Positions 17,311 through 26,887 of a stretch of DNA of 39,953 bases are shown here, in pieces. The DNA comes from Croceicoccus estronivorus. GTDB lineage: Bacteria > Pseudomonadota > Alphaproteobacteria > Sphingomonadales > Sphingomonadaceae. The position numbers and the translations under genes were made by a program. The DNA is taken from contig NZ_JRQQ01000011.1 in assembly GCF_001625325.1 (NCBI RefSeq), forward strand, positions 1 through 39,953. Reading direction: 5' to 3'. The notes beneath the pieces were generated by a model that saw nothing but the letters and a program-made list of their open reading frames with translations, did not search any database and was not told the DNA's origin. Position 1 is the first letter of the stretch. Every line of letters begins with the position of its first letter.

Positions 17311-17958
17311 ATGGAGCTCTACGGCCACCCCTTCTCTTCCTATACCTGGAAGGCCCAGATCGCGCTTTACGCCACCGGCACCGAACACGAATTTCGCATG
17401 GTCGACCAGGACCACCCGGACCATGCCGCCATCGTGCAATCGGCGCACCCCGCAGGCAAATTTCCCGTATTGCGCGACGGGGAAACGACGATTGTGGAAG
17501 CGACCGCCATCGTCGAATACCTCGCCGCCGTCCATTCTGGAAATTGTGCCCTGATTCCGCCCAATCCGCGTGACGCAGCCAATGCGCGAATGCTCGATCG
17601 CGTGTTCGACAATTACGTGATGGCGAACATGCAGCGAATTGTGAACGCGTGGCTCGCAACGCCCGGCAACCCCGATCCCACGGAAATCGCCGCCGGGCAG
17701 GCAGGATTACGCCGCGCCTATCTCTGGCTGGAGGACTGGCTTGCGGCAAACGCGCTGTCACCGCATGTGTCCCTCGTCACCTGCGCTGCTGCGCCGTCCC
17801 TGTTCTATGCCGATTGGGTGGAGTGTATTCCTGCCAACTGCCCACGCCTCGCATCCTTGCGCGCGGAGCTGCTGGCATTGCCCGAAGTCAGCCGATGCGT
17901 TGAAGATGCGCGACCCTACCGCGCGTTCTTCCCCCCTGGTGCCCCGGATCGCGACTGA
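17311..17958 (+). CDS. Second glutathione S-transferase family protein
   Basis: A 215-residue GST, last gene of the run. The N-terminus MELYGHPFSSYTWKAQIALY carries the catalytic-type Ser/Tyr segment (SSYTWK) of the glutathione site; HPAGKFPVLRDGETTIVEATAIVEYLA, abbreviated as GKFPVLRDG and EATAIVEYL, is the conserved part of the thioredoxin-like half. The helical half is complete (about residues 90-205). It is 6 bases from the previous gene, so an operon is evident. It differs clearly in sequence from the GST at 15302, so a recent local duplication is unlikely. Confidence 0.83.
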   Translation: MELYGHPFSSYTWKAQIALYATGTEHEFRMVDQDHPDHAAIVQSAHPAGKFPVLRDGETTIVEATAIVEYLAAVHSGNCALIPPNPRDAANARMLDRVFDNYVMANMQRIVNAWLATPGNPDPTEIAAGQAGLRRAYLWLEDWLAANALSPHVSLVTCAAAPSLFYADWVECIPANCPRLASLRAELLALPEVSRCVEDARPYRAFFPPGAPDRD

Positions 17959-18197
17959 AGCCTTTATCTAATATAACTAATTGAAAATTATATCTTTCCT
18001 ACAAACCCACAACCGTGCTCCATTCTTTTCAAGGATGGTTCCAAAGCTCGGGTTGCGGACGCCACCGAGGGACTTGTCACGGAAGGTCACACATGAATTT
18101 GTTCTGGGACATGGCAACCTTTTGTTCCCGCTCGACAATGGAGGAGCGGACGCAGTCCACAACCGCGCCGGTCCGTGTCACTTTCCTCAGGCAGAAT
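17959..18197. other. Intergenic region between GST and dnaJ-like genes
   Basis: About 240 bases; the first 60 are AT-rich. I see no terminator of good quality. A plus-strand ATG at 18093 has a GGAAGG nearby but its frame runs through the antisense of the J-domain gene and shows no recognisable motif, so it is not called. Confidence 0.35.
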
Positions 18198-18785
18198 TCA
18201 GGCGAACGCAGTGGCCCGGCGCAACAGTTGGTACGCCTCGACCACTTTCTGCAACCGGGCCTCATGGCTGCGATCGCCGCCATTGCGATCCGGGTGATAC
18301 TTGCGAACCAGCTGCGAATACCGTCGGCGCAGGCTCGAGCGGTCGGCATCGCCGCCCAATCCCATGACGTTCAGCGCCTCCCTCTCGCGCGGGGTAAAGC
18401 GCGTCCACTCATGACTGTTACCCTCCGCCCGTCTGCGGATGCCCGCGGCTCTCGCTCCGATGGCGTCGAGGGGGTCTATAAAGTCGGCCCAGCGCGGCAC
18501 CCCGTCCACTCCGGCATCGGCACTGTAAATGCGACTGGCGGTTGCCCAGCCCGCTGCCGGGGATTGCGCGTGGAGAATCTCGTCCGCGCTCATCCCTTCA
18601 AAAAAATCGTACCCCGCATTGAATGCCCGCACATGATCGAGGCAGAAATACCGGTAGTCGCCCGGCCCGTCGAAACCAGCCGGGCGGTTGCCAGGCGCGC
18701 GAAATTCGCCCGGTTCATCACACTCAGGAGCCTCGCACAATCGCCCCCTGCTATCGAAACGCCCTTGGAACCTGCTGCCAGCCAT
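18198..18785 (-). CDS. J-domain protein with N-terminal Cys/His motif
   Basis: A 195-residue DnaJ-class co-chaperone. The C-terminal J domain (about 133-193) holds the HPD tripeptide at 164-166 in RKYHPDRNG, required for stimulating Hsp70. The N-terminal part carries CEAPEC (residues 17-22) and FCLDH (47-51), likely a small zinc-binding site. In many alphaproteobacteria this gene lies between bolA and cobS; here it is adjacent to bolA (divergent starts, 61 bases apart), while cobS lies 4 kb further along the same strand. Its role with cobaltochelatase is not known. Confidence 0.83.
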   Translation of the reverse strand: MAGSRFQGRFDSRGRLCEAPECDEPGEFRAPGNRPAGFDGPGDYRYFCLDHVRAFNAGYDFFEGMSADEILHAQSPAAGWATASRIYSADAGVDGVPRWADFIDPLDAIGARAAGIRRRAEGNSHEWTRFTPREREALNVMGLGGDADRSSLRRRYSQLVRKYHPDRNGGDRSHEARLQKVVEAYQLLRRATAFA

Positions 18786-18846
18786 CGCATTAGGATGGGG
18801 AATGAGTCCCTCAATGGGAACCCCCTAAGCCGAATTGGAGAAACAG

Positions 18847-19119
18847 ATGGCCGGTCCCCTGCAACAGGAAATCGAAGCCCTGCTCACCGAAGCCTTCGCT
18901 CCGGACAGGCTCGAAGTCGTCAATGACAGTGCCAGCCATCGGGGCCACATGGGTGACGACGACAGCGGCGAATCCCATTTCACTGTGGTAATAGAAAGCG
19001 AATTGTTCACCGGAAAATCCCGGCTGGAGCGGCAACGGATGGTCAACCGCGCATTGGGTGACATTCCGGGCCAACGCGTCCACGCCCTGGCTATCAAGGC
19101 CAGCGCACCTGGCGAATAA
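18847..19119 (+). CDS. bolA: BolA family protein
   Basis: A 90-residue BolA/IbaG-like protein. The C-terminal half has the class II KH-like fold with ESHFTVVIESELFTGKSRLERQR, given in parts as ESHFTVVIES and FTGKSRLERQRMV, and HALAIKASAP at the end. BolA proteins work with monothiol glutaredoxins in iron-sulfur cluster handling and some act on transcription; which applies here is unknown. I chose the ATG at 18847 over a TTG four codons upstream, since GGAG sits six to eight bases before it. The gene diverges from dnaJ and is followed by pirin 16 bases after its stop. Confidence 0.88.
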   Translation: MAGPLQQEIEALLTEAFAPDRLEVVNDSASHRGHMGDDDSGESHFTVVIESELFTGKSRLERQRMVNRALGDIPGQRVHALAIKASAPGE

Positions 19120-19135
19120 GATCGGAGAAACCGAA

Positions 19136-20020
19136 ATGACGATCATCCAGACACTCACGCCCGTGACTCACAATCTGGGCGATTTCCAGGTCAGGCGCGC
19201 CCTTCCCGCCCGCGAACGGACAATGGTCGGCCCGTTCATTTTCGTGGACCAGTTCGGCCCCAATAAACTCGATCCCGGCAAGGGCATGGATGTCCGCCCC
19301 CATCCCCATATCAATCTGGCCACTGTCACATGGCTGTTCGAAGGGGCAATCGATCATCGGGATTCGCTCGGCAGCTTTTCGACCATTCGCCCCGGCCAGG
19401 TAAACCTGATGACGGCGGGCAGCGGAATCGTCCATTCGGAACGGAGCCCTGCCGCAGAACGCGAGGCAGGACCCCATTTCTATGGGATGCAGACATGGCT
19501 GACGCTGCCTGACGGGCAGGAAGAAATCGCCCCGGCGTTCGAATGCAGGCAGGATCTGCCACTGGTTGAGGATCAATGCGTCACTGCCCGCATCGTCATG
19601 GGCGAACTATGGGGCAAGCGAGCCCCGACCACCACTTATGCCGATACGATCTATGCCGAAATCGTTCTTGGTCCGTCCGGCGCGCTTCCGATTGAAAACG
19701 CCGCGGATGAACGTGCGGTCATGCTGGTCGGCGGCGAGGCCAGTCTCGATGACCAGGCGCTTGAGCTTTACACCCTGACCGTGCTGAAGCCGGGCGAGGC
19801 GATGACCTTGCGCTCCGGCAAGGGCGGGCGGGTCATGCTGCTGGGCGGCGAAGCCTTCTCGACGAAGCGCCATGTGTGGTGGAACTTCGTCTCGAGTTCG
19901 CGCGATCGAATTCAGCAGGCGAAGGAGGATTGGATGGGCGGCATGTTCCCCAAGGTTCCCGGCGACGAGAAGGAATGGATTCCGATCCCGCAGACGCCCA
20001 AGACAGTCAGCTACCCCTGA
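19136..20020 (+). CDS. Pirin family protein
   Basis: A 294-residue bicupin of the pirin family. The N-terminal cupin contains FIFVDQFGPNKLDPG, then VRPHPHINLATVTWLFEGAIDHRDSLG (in parts VRPHPHINLATVTWL and EGAIDHRDSLG) with the metal-binding His of the family, and VNLMTAGSGIVHSERSP. The C-terminal cupin ends with VMLLGGEAFSTKRHVWWNFVSS. Bacterial pirins include quercetin dioxygenases and regulators of pyruvate dehydrogenase. The ATG at 19136 follows GGAGAAACC. The coding sequence overlaps the convergent DUF2332 gene by 10 bases. Confidence 0.87.
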   Translation: MTIIQTLTPVTHNLGDFQVRRALPARERTMVGPFIFVDQFGPNKLDPGKGMDVRPHPHINLATVTWLFEGAIDHRDSLGSFSTIRPGQVNLMTAGSGIVHSERSPAAEREAGPHFYGMQTWLTLPDGQEEIAPAFECRQDLPLVEDQCVTARIVMGELWGKRAPTTTYADTIYAEIVLGPSGALPIENAADERAVMLVGGEASLDDQALELYTLTVLKPGEAMTLRSGKGGRVMLLGGEAFSTKRHVWWNFVSSSRDRIQQAKEDWMGGMFPKVPGDEKEWIPIPQTPKTVSYP

Positions 20021-21093
20021 TCGTCACCATCGAACCAGGCCACCCACGCCCCATGGGCGTGGGCCTCGCCCAGTAACGTCCAGCCGCTGTCCTGTCCCGA
20101 GCCCCCGGCCCAGTAACGGGCCCGCAATTCATGGCGGTAGCTTTCGCGATTGGTTTCCAGCTGCACCCATGCGAGCGGTCGTTCGGCAGTAGCCGACTTG
20201 CCCGCGTCTTCCATGGCCCCCTCGATCCGCTTCCGCGTATCGGGAGGCAGATATTGCCACACGATCGAATGAAATAGCACGCGGGTAACGCCTGATTCCT
20301 GCGGCTCCGATAACCGCTTTTCCACCCACTCGCCCGCATCGGCGCGATCGACGACCGGCGCCTGCTCCGCCGCCAGGGCTATTGCCGCATCGATCCGCTC
20401 CATCCGCTTGGTCGCATCGGCCCACACATAGCTTTTGAGCCGTAAGACCGCCTGCGGATCGGTCAGCATGATTGGAGCAATATCACATCCCCGGATCGCC
20501 GTGATGCATACCGGCACATCCGGCGGTGGCGACCCGCGCCATTCGGGCGAAATACGCATCGGCGACCCCATATCGCCCGTACGCACTCCGCCGAGATCAA
20601 AGGCAAAGCGGTCCATCATCGTATTGGTACCGGCGCTCGCCCCGATTTCGTTCAACTCGAAACGCGGGCCCAGCCGTTGCACCAGCCAGAGCAGACCCGC
20701 CATGATGCCGGCAGACCGTCCTGCCTCGTTGGTCTGCGGCGGACCGTCCAGCCAATGCGACAGTTCCTCGTCATGATCGCGCACCACGGCCAGCAAAATC
20801 GCATCGACCGCCGACTGCTCCACCACCGCCCCTGCATAAACAGGTTCGAGCCGGGGCTCTGCCCCGCTCAGGTGCAAGCTATGGAAACCGCCAGCCAATC
20901 GCAGCGGCATCGCCTCTCCCCGCCGTACGTCCTGCCAGGATGCCATGCGCCGCCCACACAGCGTGTCACTCTCCATGATCGCCAGCAACGCCGTGACCAC
21001 ACGCCCAGTCACCGGGGCGTCGTTTCGACGGCAATACTCAGCCTGCCAGGAAATCGCGTCCCTTTGCGCCTGCATGTCACTTTTGCTGGCCAT
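20011..21093 (-). CDS. DUF2332 domain protein
   Basis: A 360-residue cytoplasmic protein of the DUF2332 family, function unknown. Recognisable family stretches are [22 protein letters not shown] (in parts LGPRFEL and EIGASAGTN), [20 protein letters not shown] and [19 protein letters not shown]. The GASAG segment hints at a nucleotide- or S-adenosylmethionine-binding loop, but this is conjecture. A perfectly placed GGAGGG precedes the ATG at 21093, so the longer frame up to 21396 is rejected. It converges on pirin and diverges from hisG, whose start is 55 bases away. Confidence 0.8.
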   Translation of the reverse strand: MASKSDMQAQRDAISWQAEYCRRNDAPVTGRVVTALLAIMESDTLCGRRMASWQDVRRGEAMPLRLAGGFHSLHLSGAEPRLEPVYAGAVVEQSAVDAILLAVVRDHDEELSHWLDGPPQTNEAGRSAGIMAGLLWLVQRLGPRFELNEIGASAGTNTMMDRFAFDLGGVRTGDMGSPMRISPEWRGSPPPDVPVCITAIRGCDIAPIMLTDPQAVLRLKSYVWADATKRMERIDAAIALAAEQAPVVDRADAGEWVEKRLSEPQESGVTRVLFHSIVWQYLPPDTRKRIEGAMEDAGKSATAERPLAWVQLETNRESYRHELRARYWAGGSGQDSGWTLLGEAHAHGAWVAWFDGDDQG

Positions 21094-21148
21094 TCCGCCC
21101 TCCATCATGTTGCCCTTTGCCCTTACCCGGCCTAAATGCCCGCTCGCT

Positions 21149-21808
21149 ATGACCAAGCCATTGATCTTTGCCGTGCCCAAAGGGCGAATTCTGGACGAGG
21201 CATTGCCTGTAATGGCAAGTGCCGGCATCGTTCCGGCGGCGGAGTTCCATGACAAGAAAAATCGTGCGCTGAGCTTCGCCACGGAAGACAGCGACATGCG
21301 CATCATCCGCGTCCGCGCGTTCGATGTCGCAACCTTTGTCGCCCATGGGGCCGCGCAAGTGGGCATCGTCGGATCGGATGTGGTTGAGGAATTCAATTAT
21401 CCCGACCTTTACGCCCCCGTTGATCTGGACATCGGCCATTGCCGGCTTTCGGTTGCCGAACCTGTCGATGCAGCCAATGGTCAAGGCTCTCACACCAGTC
21501 ACCTGCGGGTGGCGACCAAGTATCCCAATCTCACGCGGCGATATTTCGAGGGTCAGGGCATTCAGGCGGAATGCGTCAAGCTGAACGGAGCAATGGAACT
21601 GGCCCCAACGCTCGGGCTGGCCGGGCGGATTGTCGATCTCGTTTCGACCGGTCGCACACTGAAGGAAAACGGCCTTGTCGAAACGGCCGAGATCCTGCGT
21701 ATTTCTGCCAGGCTCATCGTCAATCGCGCCGCGCTCAAGACCGATGACCGGGTCGGGGCATTGGTCGATGCGTTCCGTGCAGCCTGCCGCACCGGGGATG
21801 ACGCCTGA
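21149..21808 (+). CDS. hisG: ATP phosphoribosyltransferase, short form
   Basis: Catalyses the first step of histidine biosynthesis from ATP and PRPP. At 219 residues it is the short (HisG-S) form, which lacks the C-terminal feedback domain and in other bacteria works with HisZ; no hisZ is present in the window. Motifs: [19 protein letters not shown] at the N-terminus, [16 protein letters not shown] and [17 protein letters not shown], the PRPP-binding segment. The ATG at 21149 is selected because the upstream part of the frame (to 20945) is antisense to DUF2332. Stop and hisD start overlap as TGATG. Confidence 0.92.
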   Translation: MTKPLIFAVPKGRILDEALPVMASAGIVPAAEFHDKKNRALSFATEDSDMRIIRVRAFDVATFVAHGAAQVGIVGSDVVEEFNYPDLYAPVDLDIGHCRLSVAEPVDAANGQGSHTSHLRVATKYPNLTRRYFEGQGIQAECVKLNGAMELAPTLGLAGRIVDLVSTGRTLKENGLVETAEILRISARLIVNRAALKTDDRVGALVDAFRAACRTGDDA

Positions 21809-23097
21809 TGCAACGGCTTGCGACCTCCGATCCCGATTTCGAGGCCAAATTCGCGCGCCTCGTCGCTGACCGGCGGGAAAGCTCGTCTGACGTCGCCCAG
21901 ACGGTTTCGACCATTCTGCATGAAGTGCGCGCCCGCGGCGATGCGGCGCTGGCCGACTATACCAAGCGGTTCGATCACTACACACTAGCCTCCGATGCCG
22001 ACTGGCAGATTGCCCCGGATGCCTGCCGGGCTGCATTCGATGCCCTTGAACCCGGCCTTCGCGAAGCTCTCGAACTCGCAGCCGAACGCATTCGCGCCTA
22101 TCACGCCGATCAACTGCCCGCGGATCGCGACTTCACTGATGCAGCAGGTGTCCGACTGGGTGCGAAATGGCGCCCTGTCGATGCTGCCGGGCTCTATGTT
22201 CCAGGCGGGCGGGCCGCTTATCCATCATCCCTGTTGATGAACGCCATCCCCGCCAAGGTGGCCGGGGTCGAACGCCTGGTCGTCACCACGCCGACTCCCG
22301 GTGGCGAAGTCAATCCGCTGGTACTGGCCGCCGCGCACCTTGCAGGCGTTGACGAGATCTGGCGCGTGGGCGGAGCACAGGCGGTCGCCGCGCTTGCCTA
22401 TGGTACGGATCGCATTCGTCCTGTCGATGTCGTCACTGGCCCAGGTAATGCCTGGGTGGCAGAGGCAAAGCGCCAGCTTTTCGGGGTGGTCGGCATCGAC
22501 ATGGTCGCGGGCCCCAGCGAGATCCTCGTCATCGCGGACGGCAAGAACAACGCCGACTGGATCGCCGCCGATCTGCTCAGCCAGGCAGAACATGATCCGT
22601 CCGCCCAATCGATCATCATCACTGACGATGCCATTTTCGGTGAGCAGGTGGAAGATCGCGTCGATGTACAGTGTGCCATGCTCTCAACCGGAGCAACGGC
22701 ACGCAAGAGCTGGGACAAACACGGCGTAATCATCATTGTCCGCGATCTTTCGGAAGCTCCGCGTCTTGCCAATGCCTTGGCCGCGGAACACGTGGAGATT
22801 GCAACCGACGATCCCGATGCATTGTTTGCCGATATTCGCCACGCCGGCAGCGTGTTCCTCGGCCGCCACACACCGGAAGCCGTTGGCGACTATGTCGCTG
22901 GCCCGAACCACGTTCTGCCGACCGGGCGGCGCGCGCGGTTCGCCAGCGGGCTTTCCGTGCTCGACTTCATGAAGCGGACCAGCTTCATCTCCGTCAGCGA
23001 AGAGGCCCTGCGCACGATCGGCCCAGCCGCCGCCGCGCTGGCAGAAGCCGAAGGGCTGCCAGCCCACGCGCGATCGGTACAGGAAAGATTGAAATGA
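21808..23097 (+). CDS. hisD: Histidinol dehydrogenase
   Basis: A 429-residue zinc enzyme that performs the last two oxidations of histidine biosynthesis with NAD. Visible family blocks include AAGLYVPGGRAAYPSSLLMN, VDVVTGPGNAWVAEAKRQLF, VGIDMVAGPSEILVIAD and AEHDPSAQSIIITDD, where Gln/His metal ligands are expected, and GPNHVLPTGRRARFASGLS near the C-terminus. Length is normal. It begins inside the hisG stop and its own stop overlaps the nusB ATG, so hisG-hisD-nusB are likely one translationally coupled unit. Confidence 0.94.
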   Translation: MQRLATSDPDFEAKFARLVADRRESSSDVAQTVSTILHEVRARGDAALADYTKRFDHYTLASDADWQIAPDACRAAFDALEPGLREALELAAERIRAYHADQLPADRDFTDAAGVRLGAKWRPVDAAGLYVPGGRAAYPSSLLMNAIPAKVAGVERLVVTTPTPGGEVNPLVLAAAHLAGVDEIWRVGGAQAVAALAYGTDRIRPVDVVTGPGNAWVAEAKRQLFGVVGIDMVAGPSEILVIADGKNNADWIAADLLSQAEHDPSAQSIIITDDAIFGEQVEDRVDVQCAMLSTGATARKSWDKHGVIIIVRDLSEAPRLANALAAEHVEIATDDPDALFADIRHAGSVFLGRHTPEAVGDYVAGPNHVLPTGRRARFASGLSVLDFMKRTSFISVSEEALRTIGPAAAALAEAEGLPAHARSVQERLK

Positions 23098-23546
23098 AGG
23101 CTCCGAACCCCAAAACCCAAGCCCGCTCAGCCGCGCGGCTCGCCGCTGTGCAGGCCCTCTACCAGCAGCACATGGAGCCCTTGCCGCTCGCACGGCTGCT
23201 TGACGAATTCCACATGCACCGTCTCGGTGCTGAAGTGGATGGAGACCAGTTGGCCGATGCCGAAGTGGCCTTCTTCGATGACATCGTTCGCGGTGTGGAA
23301 GCGCGGCGCGAGGAAATTGACGAGCTGGTTCAGCAAAAGCTGGCCCAGAACTGGACTATTGCCCGCCTCGACAAGACAATGCTCCAGATTCTGCGTGCAG
23401 GAACCTACGAATTGCTTGCCCGGCGGGACGTCCCGACCGGCAGCGCAATCAGCGAGTATGTCGATGTCGCCCACGCGTTTTTTGACGAGCGCGAGGCGAA
23501 ATTCGTAAACGGCGTGCTCGACGCGGTGGCAAAGGCCGCACGATAA
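23094..23546 (+). CDS. nusB: Transcription antitermination factor NusB
   Basis: A 150-residue NusB, component of the rRNA antitermination complex that binds boxA RNA with S10. ARSAARLAAVQALYQQ is the conserved first helix; IARLDKTMLQILRAGTYELL and the C-terminal SEYVDVAHAFFDEREAKFVNGVLD, in parts SEYVDVAHAFFDERE and KFVNGVLD, match the family. The start (ATGA overlap with hisD) is supported by the overlap and by the normal length. In many alphaproteobacteria nusB lies with ribH; here it lies with hisD and thiL. Confidence 0.93.
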   Translation: MKAPNPKTQARSAARLAAVQALYQQHMEPLPLARLLDEFHMHRLGAEVDGDQLADAEVAFFDDIVRGVEARREEIDELVQQKLAQNWTIARLDKTMLQILRAGTYELLARRDVPTGSAISEYVDVAHAFFDEREAKFVNGVLDAVAKAAR

Positions 23547-23615
23547 TTCGTTCTGCCGGTTCGGGCGCGGCAAAATCCGAGCTTGCGCAGCCTCGGAACG
23601 GCCCTGAGGATCGCC

Positions 23616-24497
23616 ATGAATGAAAGCGATTTCATCCACGCTTTGCGCCAACTGGTGCGCCACCCCGGCGCGCAGAATCTGGACGACGATTGCGCGCTGC
23701 TTGAAATCGGGACCGAAACGCTGGTCCTGACGCATGACGCAATGGCAGAAGATGTCCACTTCATGGCGATGCAGGACCAGGCCGACGTCGCGTGGAAGCT
23801 GATCACCTGCAACATGTCCGACCTGGCTGCCAAGGGCGCGGAACCTATGGGCGTCCTGCTTGGCTACATGTTGGGGCCAGACGATGCCCGCTTTCTCGCA
23901 GGTCTGGAACAGGCGCTGACCGCTTTCGACGTTCCCTTGCTTGGCGGGGACACCATTGCCGGAAAAGATGGGCAGGTTCTGGGCCTTACGGCCATCGGTC
24001 GCGCCACCTGTCGCCCTGTGCCCACGCGGAGCGGGGCAAGACCAGGGGACATTCTCTACATCACCGGCCCGGTTGGAGCGGCCATGATGGGCTATGAAGC
24101 TTTGCGTGACGGCACCCCCGCCGACAGTTCGGCTTATCGTCGCCCGACCCCGCTTCTGGCTGAAGGTCAACTCCTCGCGCCCCATGCCCATGCCATGATG
24201 GACATTTCGGACGGGCTCCTGCTCGACAGTTGGCGCATGGCGAAAGCCAGCAATGTCACTATCGCCATTGATGCAGCCTCAGTCCCGGTCAATGCTCCGG
24301 AACACCGCCGGGCAGATGCATTGAGGTGGGGTGACGACTACCAGTTGCTCTTTGCCTTGGCGCCTGACTGTCAGCCACCTGTCCCGGCTCACGCGATCGG
24401 GCAAGTCCTTGAACAGGGCGCAGGCCTGCTTCTGATCGACGGTATAGCTGCCGAAGGTCCCGAAACGCTGGGCTACCAACACCAGCCATCTTCCTGA
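23616..24497 (+). CDS. thiL: Thiamine-monophosphate kinase
   Basis: Makes thiamine diphosphate from thiamine monophosphate and ATP. The 293-residue protein has the AIRS-kinase fold: NLDDDCALLEIG (in this copy the first acidic metal site), LVLTHDAMAEDVHF (second metal site), CNMSDLAAKGAEPMGVLLG, GGDTIAGKDG and HAMMDISDGLLLD. The ATG at 23616 follows GAGGATCGCC and is a better start than the codon at 23583. It is the usual neighbour of nusB in many bacteria. The hppA start lies 142 bases after the stop. Confidence 0.92.
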   Translation: MNESDFIHALRQLVRHPGAQNLDDDCALLEIGTETLVLTHDAMAEDVHFMAMQDQADVAWKLITCNMSDLAAKGAEPMGVLLGYMLGPDDARFLAGLEQALTAFDVPLLGGDTIAGKDGQVLGLTAIGRATCRPVPTRSGARPGDILYITGPVGAAMMGYEALRDGTPADSSAYRRPTPLLAEGQLLAPHAHAMMDISDGLLLDSWRMAKASNVTIAIDAASVPVNAPEHRRADALRWGDDYQLLFALAPDCQPPVPAHAIGQVLEQGAGLLLIDGIAAEGPETLGYQHQPSS

Positions 24498-24639
24498 AAA
24501 TACCGCTGATCCTTCTGTTCAGGGCTGTTTCATACACTTGGGCGGTTAGGGCTTGCGCCGCGCCCAACCGGCCTTAAGACTACCCGCTCTAATAAATATT
24601 CCGCGCAAAGCGGGGTCAATTCAATTGAGGAGGGATAGC

Positions 24640-26739
24640 GTGGACTTGGTAGTCATCGCAATTATTCTGGGGCTGCTGGCCATCGTGTATGGCTTTGTCA
24701 CCAGCCGCCAGATACTCGGCGCTAGTGCCGGCAATGAAAAAATGCAGGAAATCGCATCGGCTATTCAGGAAGGTGCACAAGCCTACCTGAAGCGTCAATA
24801 TACTACGATTGCCATAGTCGGTGTCGTGGTAGCCATCATTATCGCGGTGACGTTGAACACGGTATCCGCCACCGGCTTCATCATCGGCGCGATTCTCTCG
24901 GGCGTTGCCGGGTTCATCGGCATGAATATCTCGGTTCGCTCCAACGTGCGTACCGCCGCCGCCGCTCAGACAGGACTGCAGGAGGGGCTTACGCTCGCAT
25001 TCCGTGCAGGCGCGATTACCGGCATGTTGGTGGCAGGCCTCGCCCTGCTCGCCATTGCGGTATTCTACTGGTATCTGATCGGTCCTGCTGGACATGCTGC
25101 CAACAGTCGCACAGTGGTCGATGGCCTTGTCGCCCTCGCTTTCGGTGCCTCGCTGATTTCCATCTTCGCTCGTCTCGGCGGCGGTATCTTCACCAAGGCT
25201 GCTGACGTCGGCGCCGACCTCGTCGGCAAGGTCGAGGCGGGAATTCCGGAAGACGATCCTCGTAACCCTGCCGTGATTGCCGACAACGTCGGTGACAACG
25301 TCGGTGACTGTGCAGGCATGGCTGCGGACTTGTTCGAAACCTATGTCGTTACGGTTGGCGCCACGATGGTTCTGACCGCGCTCCTGCTGAAGGGCACGGG
25401 CGATCTGCTTGAACCGCTGATGGCGCTTCCGTTGCTGATCGGCGGCGCATGCATCGTTACCTCCATCATCGGCACCTACTTTGTCCGTCTTGGCGGCGGC
25501 AGGAACGTGATGGGCGCGATGTACAAGGGCTTCCTTGTCACTGCCATTCTCTCCATCCCGGCGATCTGGTATGTCATGAATCTGGCGCTCGGTGACATTA
25601 ATACCGCCATCGGCACGGCTGCGTTCACCGGAATGGACCTGTTCTGGTGCTCTCTGCTGGGTCTGGCCATCACCGGCCTGATCATCTGGATCACCGAATA
25701 CTACACCGGCACGGGTTTCCGCCCGGTTCGCTCCATCGCCAAGGCTTCGGAAACCGGCCATGGCACCAACGTGATCCAGGGTCTGGCCATCAGCCTTGAA
25801 TCGACCGCGCTGCCCACAATCGTGATCGTCACGGGCATCATCATTTCGTACTCACTCGCCGGTCTGATCGGCATCGCCTATGCGGCAACTGCAATGCTGG
25901 CGCTGGCTGGCATGGTCGTCGCGCTCGACGCCTATGGCCCTGTGACCGACAATGCCGGCGGCATTGCCGAAATGGCCGGTCTGGATGACAGCGTACGGGA
26001 AAAGACCGATCTGCTGGACGCAGTGGGCAACACCACCAAGGCAGTGACCAAGGGGTATGCTATCGGCTCAGCCGGCCTTGCTGCGCTGGTGCTGTTCGCA
26101 GCCTACACCACTGACCTTCGGGAATTCTTCCCGAACCTGACCGTCGATTTCAGCCTTGAAAATCCGTACGTCATCGTCGGGCTGCTGCTCGGCGCTCTGC
26201 TGCCTTACCTGTTCGGTGCAATGGGCATGACTGCGGTTGGCCGTGCGGCGGGCGATGTGGTCATGGACGTACGCGATCAGTTCAAGAACGACCCCGGCAT
26301 CATGGCCGGTACTTCGAAGCCGAACTACGCCAAGACCGTGGACCTCGTAACCAAGGCAGCGATCAAGGAAATGATCATTCCGTCGCTGCTGCCGGTGCTG
26401 GCACCGATCGCGGTCTATTTCATCATCACCATGGTTGCAGGCCCAGCGAACGGCTTCGCCGCGCTCGGCGCCCTGTTGCTCGGTGTGATCGTCGGCGGGC
26501 TGTTCGTCGCCCTCTCGATGACTTCGGGCGGCGGCGCATGGGACAATGCCAAGAAGTACATCGAAGACGGCAACCACGGCGGTAAAGGTTCCGAAGCTCA
26601 CAAGGCAGCAGTAACCGGCGACACGGTCGGCGATCCTTACAAGGACACGGCCGGACCTGCTGTCAATCCGATGATCAAGATCACCAATATCGTCGCGCTG
26701 CTTCTGCTCGCGGCGCTGGCCAGCCACGCTGCCGGCTAA
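24640..26739 (+). CDS. hppA: K+-independent proton-pumping pyrophosphatase
   Basis: An integral membrane enzyme (699 residues, about 16 helices) coupling PPi hydrolysis to proton transport. The substrate site appears as [20 protein letters not shown], in parts [13 protein letters not shown] and PEDDPRN, and as [18 protein letters not shown]. The [10 protein letters not shown] motif has Lys467 and Thr470 at the two positions that in the K+-dependent class are Ala and Gly, so potassium independence is predicted. The start is a GTG at 24640 with AGGAGGG seven bases upstream; the frame extends further to 24553 but lacks signals. A strong terminator follows. Confidence 0.95.
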   Translation: MDLVVIAIILGLLAIVYGFVTSRQILGASAGNEKMQEIASAIQEGAQAYLKRQYTTIAIVGVVVAIIIAVTLNTVSATGFIIGAILSGVAGFIGMNISVRSNVRTAAAAQTGLQEGLTLAFRAGAITGMLVAGLALLAIAVFYWYLIGPAGHAANSRTVVDGLVALAFGASLISIFARLGGGIFTKAADVGADLVGKVEAGIPEDDPRNPAVIADNVGDNVGDCAGMAADLFETYVVTVGATMVLTALLLKGTGDLLEPLMALPLLIGGACIVTSIIGTYFVRLGGGRNVMGAMYKGFLVTAILSIPAIWYVMNLALGDINTAIGTAAFTGMDLFWCSLLGLAITGLIIWITEYYTGTGFRPVRSIAKASETGHGTNVIQGLAISLESTALPTIVIVTGIIISYSLAGLIGIAYAATAMLALAGMVVALDAYGPVTDNAGGIAEMAGLDDSVREKTDLLDAVGNTTKAVTKGYAIGSAGLAALVLFAAYTTDLREFFPNLTVDFSLENPYVIVGLLLGALLPYLFGAMGMTAVGRAAGDVVMDVRDQFKNDPGIMAGTSKPNYAKTVDLVTKAAIKEMIIPSLLPVLAPIAVYFIITMVAGPANGFAALGALLLGVIVGGLFVALSMTSGGGAWDNAKKYIEDGNHGGKGSEAHKAAVTGDTVGDPYKDTAGPAVNPMIKITNIVALLLLAALASHAAG

Positions 26740-26768
26740 ACTGCAATTGCCGTTTACGGTGGTTACGG

Positions 26769-26799
26769 CCCCGCCCGGAAATATCCGGGCGGGGTTTTT
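26769..26799 (+). terminator. Intrinsic terminator of hppA
   Basis: An 11-bp perfect stem, CCCCGCCCGGA with TCCGGGCGGGG, closes a four-base loop (AATA) and is followed at once by TTTTTC. It lies 29 bases after the hppA stop and is the clearest intrinsic terminator in the window. Confidence 0.9.
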
Positions 26800-26887
26800 C
26801 TTCGACGGTTAACGTCTGGACAGCAAAATTTTTCGGATCGGCAGGTGACTCGTTGACGGGCGGCGCGACGAGGAGCATGAGGAATTC

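Noticed and set aside
18093-18350. Plus-strand frame starting ATG 18093 with GGAAGG nearby
   Set aside because: It runs antisense through the J-domain gene and shows no domain; the J-domain gene explains the sequence.
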